From Verrucomicrobiia bacterium (lineage in GTDB: Bacteria > Verrucomicrobiota > Verrucomicrobiia > Limisphaerales > UBA9464): a stretch of 64,000 nucleotides of DNA. How positions within the stretch are numbered: position 1 is the stretch's first letter; the number at the start of each line of letters is the position of its first letter. Below the pieces are notes generated by a model that was not told where the DNA came from, did not search any database, and saw nothing but the letters and a program-made list of their open reading frames with translations. This document shows, piece by piece, positions 61,266-64,000 of the stretch. The position numbers and the translations under genes were made by a program. The DNA is taken from the NCBI GenBank assembly GCA_019634635.1, contig JAHCBB010000003.1:1-64000 (forward strand), read 5' to 3'.

Positions 61266-62378
61266 CTACTGCCGGAGGTTCTCGGGATTGAGACCCAGAA
61301 GATCCTTGGGCAGGAAGCGCCCGTCCTTGCGGATCAGCTCGTCGTCGAACCAGACCTCCCCGCCGCCCCATTCGGGTCGCTGGATGAGGACCATGTCCCA
61401 GTGGACCGCCGACCGGTTTCCGTTGTCGCAGTCCTCGTAGGCCTGGCCCGGAGTCAGGTGCAGGGATCCGGCGATCTTCTCGTCGAAGAGGATGTCACAC
61501 ATCGGGTTCATGATGTACGGATTGAAACCGAGGCTGAATTCTCCGATGTACCGGGCCCCGGCGTCCGTATCGAGAATCTCATTGAGGCGCTTCGCCTCGG
61601 AGCCCGTGGCCCGGACGATCCGGCCGCTGCGGAACTCCAGCCGGATGTTCTCGAAGCGTGTGCCGGCATAGAGGGTGGGCGTATTGAACTGGATGGACCC
61701 CTCGACGGACCGGCGGACGGGGCAGGAAAAGACTTCACCATCCGGGATGTTCCGGGTGCCCTCGCAGGGTTTGGCGCCGATGCCCTTGATGCTGAAGCGA
61801 AGGTCGGTGCCCGGTCCCTTGATGGCCACCTGGTCGGCACGCTGCATCCGCCGGGTCAGCGGGGCCATGGCCCGGGACATCCGCCGGTAGTCCATGGTGC
61901 ACACCTCGAAATAGAAATCCTCGAAGGCCTCGGTGCTCATGTTGGCCGCCTGGGCCATTGAGGGCGTGGGCCATCGCAGGACGCACCACCGGGTCTGGTT
62001 GACCCTGTGGTTCAAGACGGGACGCAGCGTTTTGGAATACAACCGCAACCGGTCTCCGGGCACATCACTGGATTCGGCGGCATTGTGCGTGCCCCGAACG
62101 GCAATGTAGGCCTGCATCCGGCGCATCCGCGACAGTTCGATGTCCCGGACGAGTTTTGCATGCAGCGGTCCGGTGTCCCGCACCGTTTCACGAATGAGCC
62201 GGGAATGCCGCACCTCGGCGATGGGAATCGCCCCGACGGCTCGGGCGGCCCGGATCAAGGCCACCCCGATTTCATCCGGCACGTCAATCAGGTCGAGGAG
62301 GATTCGATCCCCCTTCTGAAGGGCGCACGAGTAGTTGACGAGCACATCGGCAAGCCGGGCGTATCGAGGGTCAGCCAT
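61266..62378 (-). CDS. M29-family aminopeptidase
   Basis: A 370-residue zinc- or cobalt-dependent aminopeptidase of peptidase family M29 (AmpS/PepS/AmpT). Family features: NYSCALQKGDRILLDL near residue 14, GTDLRFSIKGIGAKPCEGTRNIPDGEVF (in parts: IPDGEVF), EFRSGRIVRATGSE and the metal-binding GEFSLGFNPYI near 283 and GNRSAVHWDMVLIQ near 328. Cytoplasmic. ATG at 62378; the frame continues upstream into the end of the MazG gene, where it reads arginine-rich and unlike the family. The gene starts 8 bases inside the end of mazG, so it is likely to be co-translated. Confidence 0.9.
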   Translation of the reverse strand: MADPRYARLADVLVNYSCALQKGDRILLDLIDVPDEIGVALIRAARAVGAIPIAEVRHSRLIRETVRDTGPLHAKLVRDIELSRMRRMQAYIAVRGTHNAAESSDVPGDRLRLYSKTLRPVLNHRVNQTRWCVLRWPTPSMAQAANMSTEAFEDFYFEVCTMDYRRMSRAMAPLTRRMQRADQVAIKGPGTDLRFSIKGIGAKPCEGTRNIPDGEVFSCPVRRSVEGSIQFNTPTLYAGTRFENIRLEFRSGRIVRATGSEAKRLNEILDTDAGARYIGEFSLGFNPYIMNPMCDILFDEKIAGSLHLTPGQAYEDCDNGNRSAVHWDMVLIQRPEWGGGEVWFDDELIRKDGRFLPKDLLGLNPENLRQ

Positions 62379-63183
62379 GTTGTACGCGCGGGAGAGTAGA
62401 GCGCTTCCGGCGTCGGGGAACTGGTTTTCCAATTGCGTGCGGGCCCGTCGGGGAGATCCCGGTACGGTCCCGAACCGTTTCGGCCTGGCGGAAACCACGC
62501 TCACGGCGCCGGATCTCGGCCCGGAGCAATTCCTCGGCGGACCAGCCCCGGGACTGACATTCGGCCGCCAGGCGAAAAAGTTCGGCGGCAATTTCGGTTC
62601 GGGAGGCTGTGGGAAGTCTCCGGTCCGGAGCGTCCATCAGTCCGGCCCTGACCGCCTTCCTCAGCAGCTGCTGGGCACGCATCAGTCCGGGGAGATGCCT
62701 TGGAATCCCATCCAATTGGGACGTTCGCTCCCCGGGAGATCCCGCCTTCTCCGCCTGCTTGATGCGTTCCCAGTTCGCCCAGACCTGGTCCACGTCCCGG
62801 GCCTGGGTCTCGCCGAACACGTGGGGGTGCCTGCGCACGAGCTTCGTGACCAGCCCGCGACAGATGCTGTCGAAGTCGAAGGAACGCCGCTCACGACCCA
62901 GCTGTGCGTGAAAGACGACCTGGAGGAGGAGGTCTCCCAGTTCCTCCGCGAGGTCGGCGTCATCGCCGCACTCGATGGCGTCGAGCAACTCATGGACCTC
63001 TTCCACGGCGTGCCAGCGGAGGGACCGGTGGTCCTGCTTCTGGTCCCAGGGGCATCCCCCAGGCCCACGAAGAATGGCCATGATTTCCAGCAGTTGCCGG
63101 AGCGGGGGCAGCGACCCGCGCGGGGGTCTTGGCTTCTGCGGGCGGGTTGGCTCCGGGGTGGAAATGGGGTTGCGTGGGGTCAT
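62371..63183 (-). CDS. mazG: nucleoside triphosphate pyrophosphohydrolase MazG
   Basis: A 270-residue house-cleaning enzyme that hydrolyses nucleoside triphosphates to monophosphates. The conserved CPWDQKQDHRSL near residue 44, then AVEEVHELLDAIECGDDADLAEELGDLLLQVVFHAQLG (in parts: EEVHELLDAI, EELGDLLLQVVFH) carry the E-E-x-x-E and E-x-x-D metal sites. A second part (residues 130-215) has YVWANWERIK-like DQVWANWERIKQAEK. The tail after about 225 is arginine-rich and has no visible domain. ATG at 63183 overlaps the stop of proB (ATGA), so translation is coupled. Confidence 0.92.
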   Translation of the reverse strand: MTPRNPISTPEPTRPQKPRPPRGSLPPLRQLLEIMAILRGPGGCPWDQKQDHRSLRWHAVEEVHELLDAIECGDDADLAEELGDLLLQVVFHAQLGRERRSFDFDSICRGLVTKLVRRHPHVFGETQARDVDQVWANWERIKQAEKAGSPGERTSQLDGIPRHLPGLMRAQQLLRKAVRAGLMDAPDRRLPTASRTEIAAELFRLAAECQSRGWSAEELLRAEIRRRERGFRQAETVRDRTGISPTGPHAIGKPVPRRRKRSTLPRVQHG

Positions 63184-64000
63184 AGAAGCACCAGGTCGTT
63201 GCGGTGGACCCACTCGGAGCGGGCGGCGGGGGTCCGGTCGGTCGAGGCCGTGCGAATGAGCCCGCGGGCGAATTCGCGACCGTCGTTGCCGGCGATGCTG
63301 ACCACGTCGCCCGCCTCGAAGACACCCTCCGCGCGGGTGACCCCGGGCCCCAGCAGACTGCGTCCATTCTCGATCAAGGCCCGGCGAGCGCCATCGTCCA
63401 CAAAAACGGTGCCCCTTGGCCGCTCGAAAAACGCGATCCACCGTTTCCGGGCGGGCAGGCGGGGGCTGGACGGCAGGAACAGGGTGCCCTCCTCCGCGCC
63501 GTCCAAAATGCGGCTCAGGACGTCAAACTGGCGGCCCGAAGCGATCACCATGGGAATTCCGGAGCGGGTGGCGATGCGCGCGGCCTGGATCTTGGTGGTC
63601 ATACCTCCCACCGCGGTGACACTGTTGGTCCCGGAGGCCATCCGGACGATGGTGTCGTCAATCTGCGTGACGACCGGCAGCACCCGGGCGCCGGGGTGTC
63701 CAAAGTCCTCGATCAACCCGGCCACGGTGGTGAGCAGCACCAGAAGGTCTGCGGACATCAAACTGGCGACCAGCGCCGATAGCCGATCGTTGTCGCCAAA
63801 TTTCAACTCGGTTATCGAAACGGCGTCATTCTCGTTAACGATGGGTAGAATACCGCGACGCAGGAGGGTGATCAGCGTGTTTCTCGCGTTCAGGTGGCGC
63901 GTGTGATCGGCAAGGTCGTCATGGGTCAAGAGCACCTGGGCGACCCCGAGATCGTAATGACGGAACAGGGATTCGTACCAGGCCATCAGGCGGGACTGGC
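63180..64000 (-). CDS. proB: glutamate 5-kinase, 5' end cut by the window edge
   Basis: The C-terminal 272 or so residues of glutamate 5-kinase, which phosphorylates glutamate in the first step of proline synthesis. The frame runs off the window at 64000 with ..QSRLMAWYESLFRHY, so about 100 residues are missing. Visible motifs: NARNTLITLLRRGILPIVNENDAVS (in parts: GILPIVNENDAV), FGDNDRLSALVASL, LLTTVAGL, GGMTTKIQAARIATRSGIPMVIASG (in parts) and a C-terminal PUA domain (about 175-268; FVDDGARRAL, GVFEAGDVVSIAG). First of a tightly overlapping group with mazG and the M29 peptidase. Confidence 0.95.
   Translation of the reverse strand, partial: QSRLMAWYESLFRHYDLGVAQVLLTHDDLADHTRHLNARNTLITLLRRGILPIVNENDAVSITELKFGDNDRLSALVASLMSADLLVLLTTVAGLIEDFGHPGARVLPVVTQIDDTIVRMASGTNSVTAVGGMTTKIQAARIATRSGIPMVIASGRQFDVLSRILDGAEEGTLFLPSSPRLPARKRWIAFFERPRGTVFVDDGARRALIENGRSLLGPGVTRAEGVFEAGDVVSIAGNDGREFARGLIRTASTDRTPAARSEWVHRNDLVLL

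Noticed and set aside
1..64000. CRISPR arrays, tRNA and rRNA genes
   Set aside because: I scanned for regularly spaced repeats, tRNA-like T-loops and rRNA signatures and found none; a tool-based scan could still find a tRNA that I missed.

Overview
The window is GC-rich bacterial DNA with dense genes on both strands and no rRNA, tRNA or CRISPR that I could find. Its content suggests a Verrucomicrobiota chromosome, probably of the Limisphaerales/Pedosphaera type. This is an inference from the gene families: a DUF1501 protein paired with a PSCyt1-DUF1549-DUF1553 protein, a prepilin-like protein ending in an H-X9-DG motif, many large secreted proteins with Ig, Fn3 or lamin-tail domains, and palindrome-rich intergenic repeats next to a RAYT transposase. 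No taxonomic marker was tested.

Layout. 1-3.4 kb: a gene-poor start with a palindrome, then two secreted proteins. 3.5-3.9 kb: RNase P RNA on the minus strand. 3.9-9.0 kb (minus): RibD-type reductase, queA, an EVE-domain protein, a membrane protein and speA. 9.2-16.3 kb (plus): a large secreted Ig/lamin-tail protein, an M3 peptidase, a rhomboid protease and a Tat-exported TIM-barrel protein, separated by repeat-rich gaps. 16.3-20.1 kb: an ISL3 transposase relic, a RAYT gene, an MFS transporter, YjbQ and several short repeats. 20.1-28.8 kb: an SGNH hydrolase, the DUF1501/PSCyt1 pair, an operon of two exported Hcp-fold proteins plus a prepilin-like protein, and a HupE/UreJ protein. 28.8-36.5 kb (minus): an ATP-grasp, alpha-E, 6-phosphofructokinase and transglutaminase-DUF2126 operon. 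36.5-38.7 kb (minus): one frame encoding LMW phosphatase, ribose-5-phosphate isomerase B and serine hydroxymethyltransferase. 39.1-45.7 kb (plus): a 1189-residue secreted protein, a GH144-like glucanase and a Na/Pi cotransporter. 46-51 kb (plus): an ACT protein, rho, an FtsB-like protein, a flavin oxidoreductase, gcvT and gcvH. 51-55.8 kb (minus): YacP-like, Fur/Zur, znuB, znuC, znuA, then rpsR, rpmG and a DksA-like gene. 56-61 kb (plus): clpB and a coupled pair of exported proteins. 61-64 kb (minus): M29 aminopeptidase, mazG and proB (cut by the window edge).

How they work together. One-carbon metabolism appears twice (gcvT-gcvH, and the SHMT part of the fusion). The zinc uptake operon carries its own Fur-family regulator and lies beside an operon of proteins that do without the usual zinc-binding cysteines, which suggests a zinc-sparing unit. 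The ATP-grasp/alpha-E/transglutaminase set is a known gene association of unclear peptide function, here with a phosphofructokinase gene inside it. The many exported proteins fit an organism that degrades polymers.

Most notable: the three-enzyme fusion (36552-38705), the cysteine-free operon next to znu/zur, the exported Hcp/pilin operon, the seven-repeat RExSxFN protein, and an RNase P RNA whose usual 5' conserved element I could not find.
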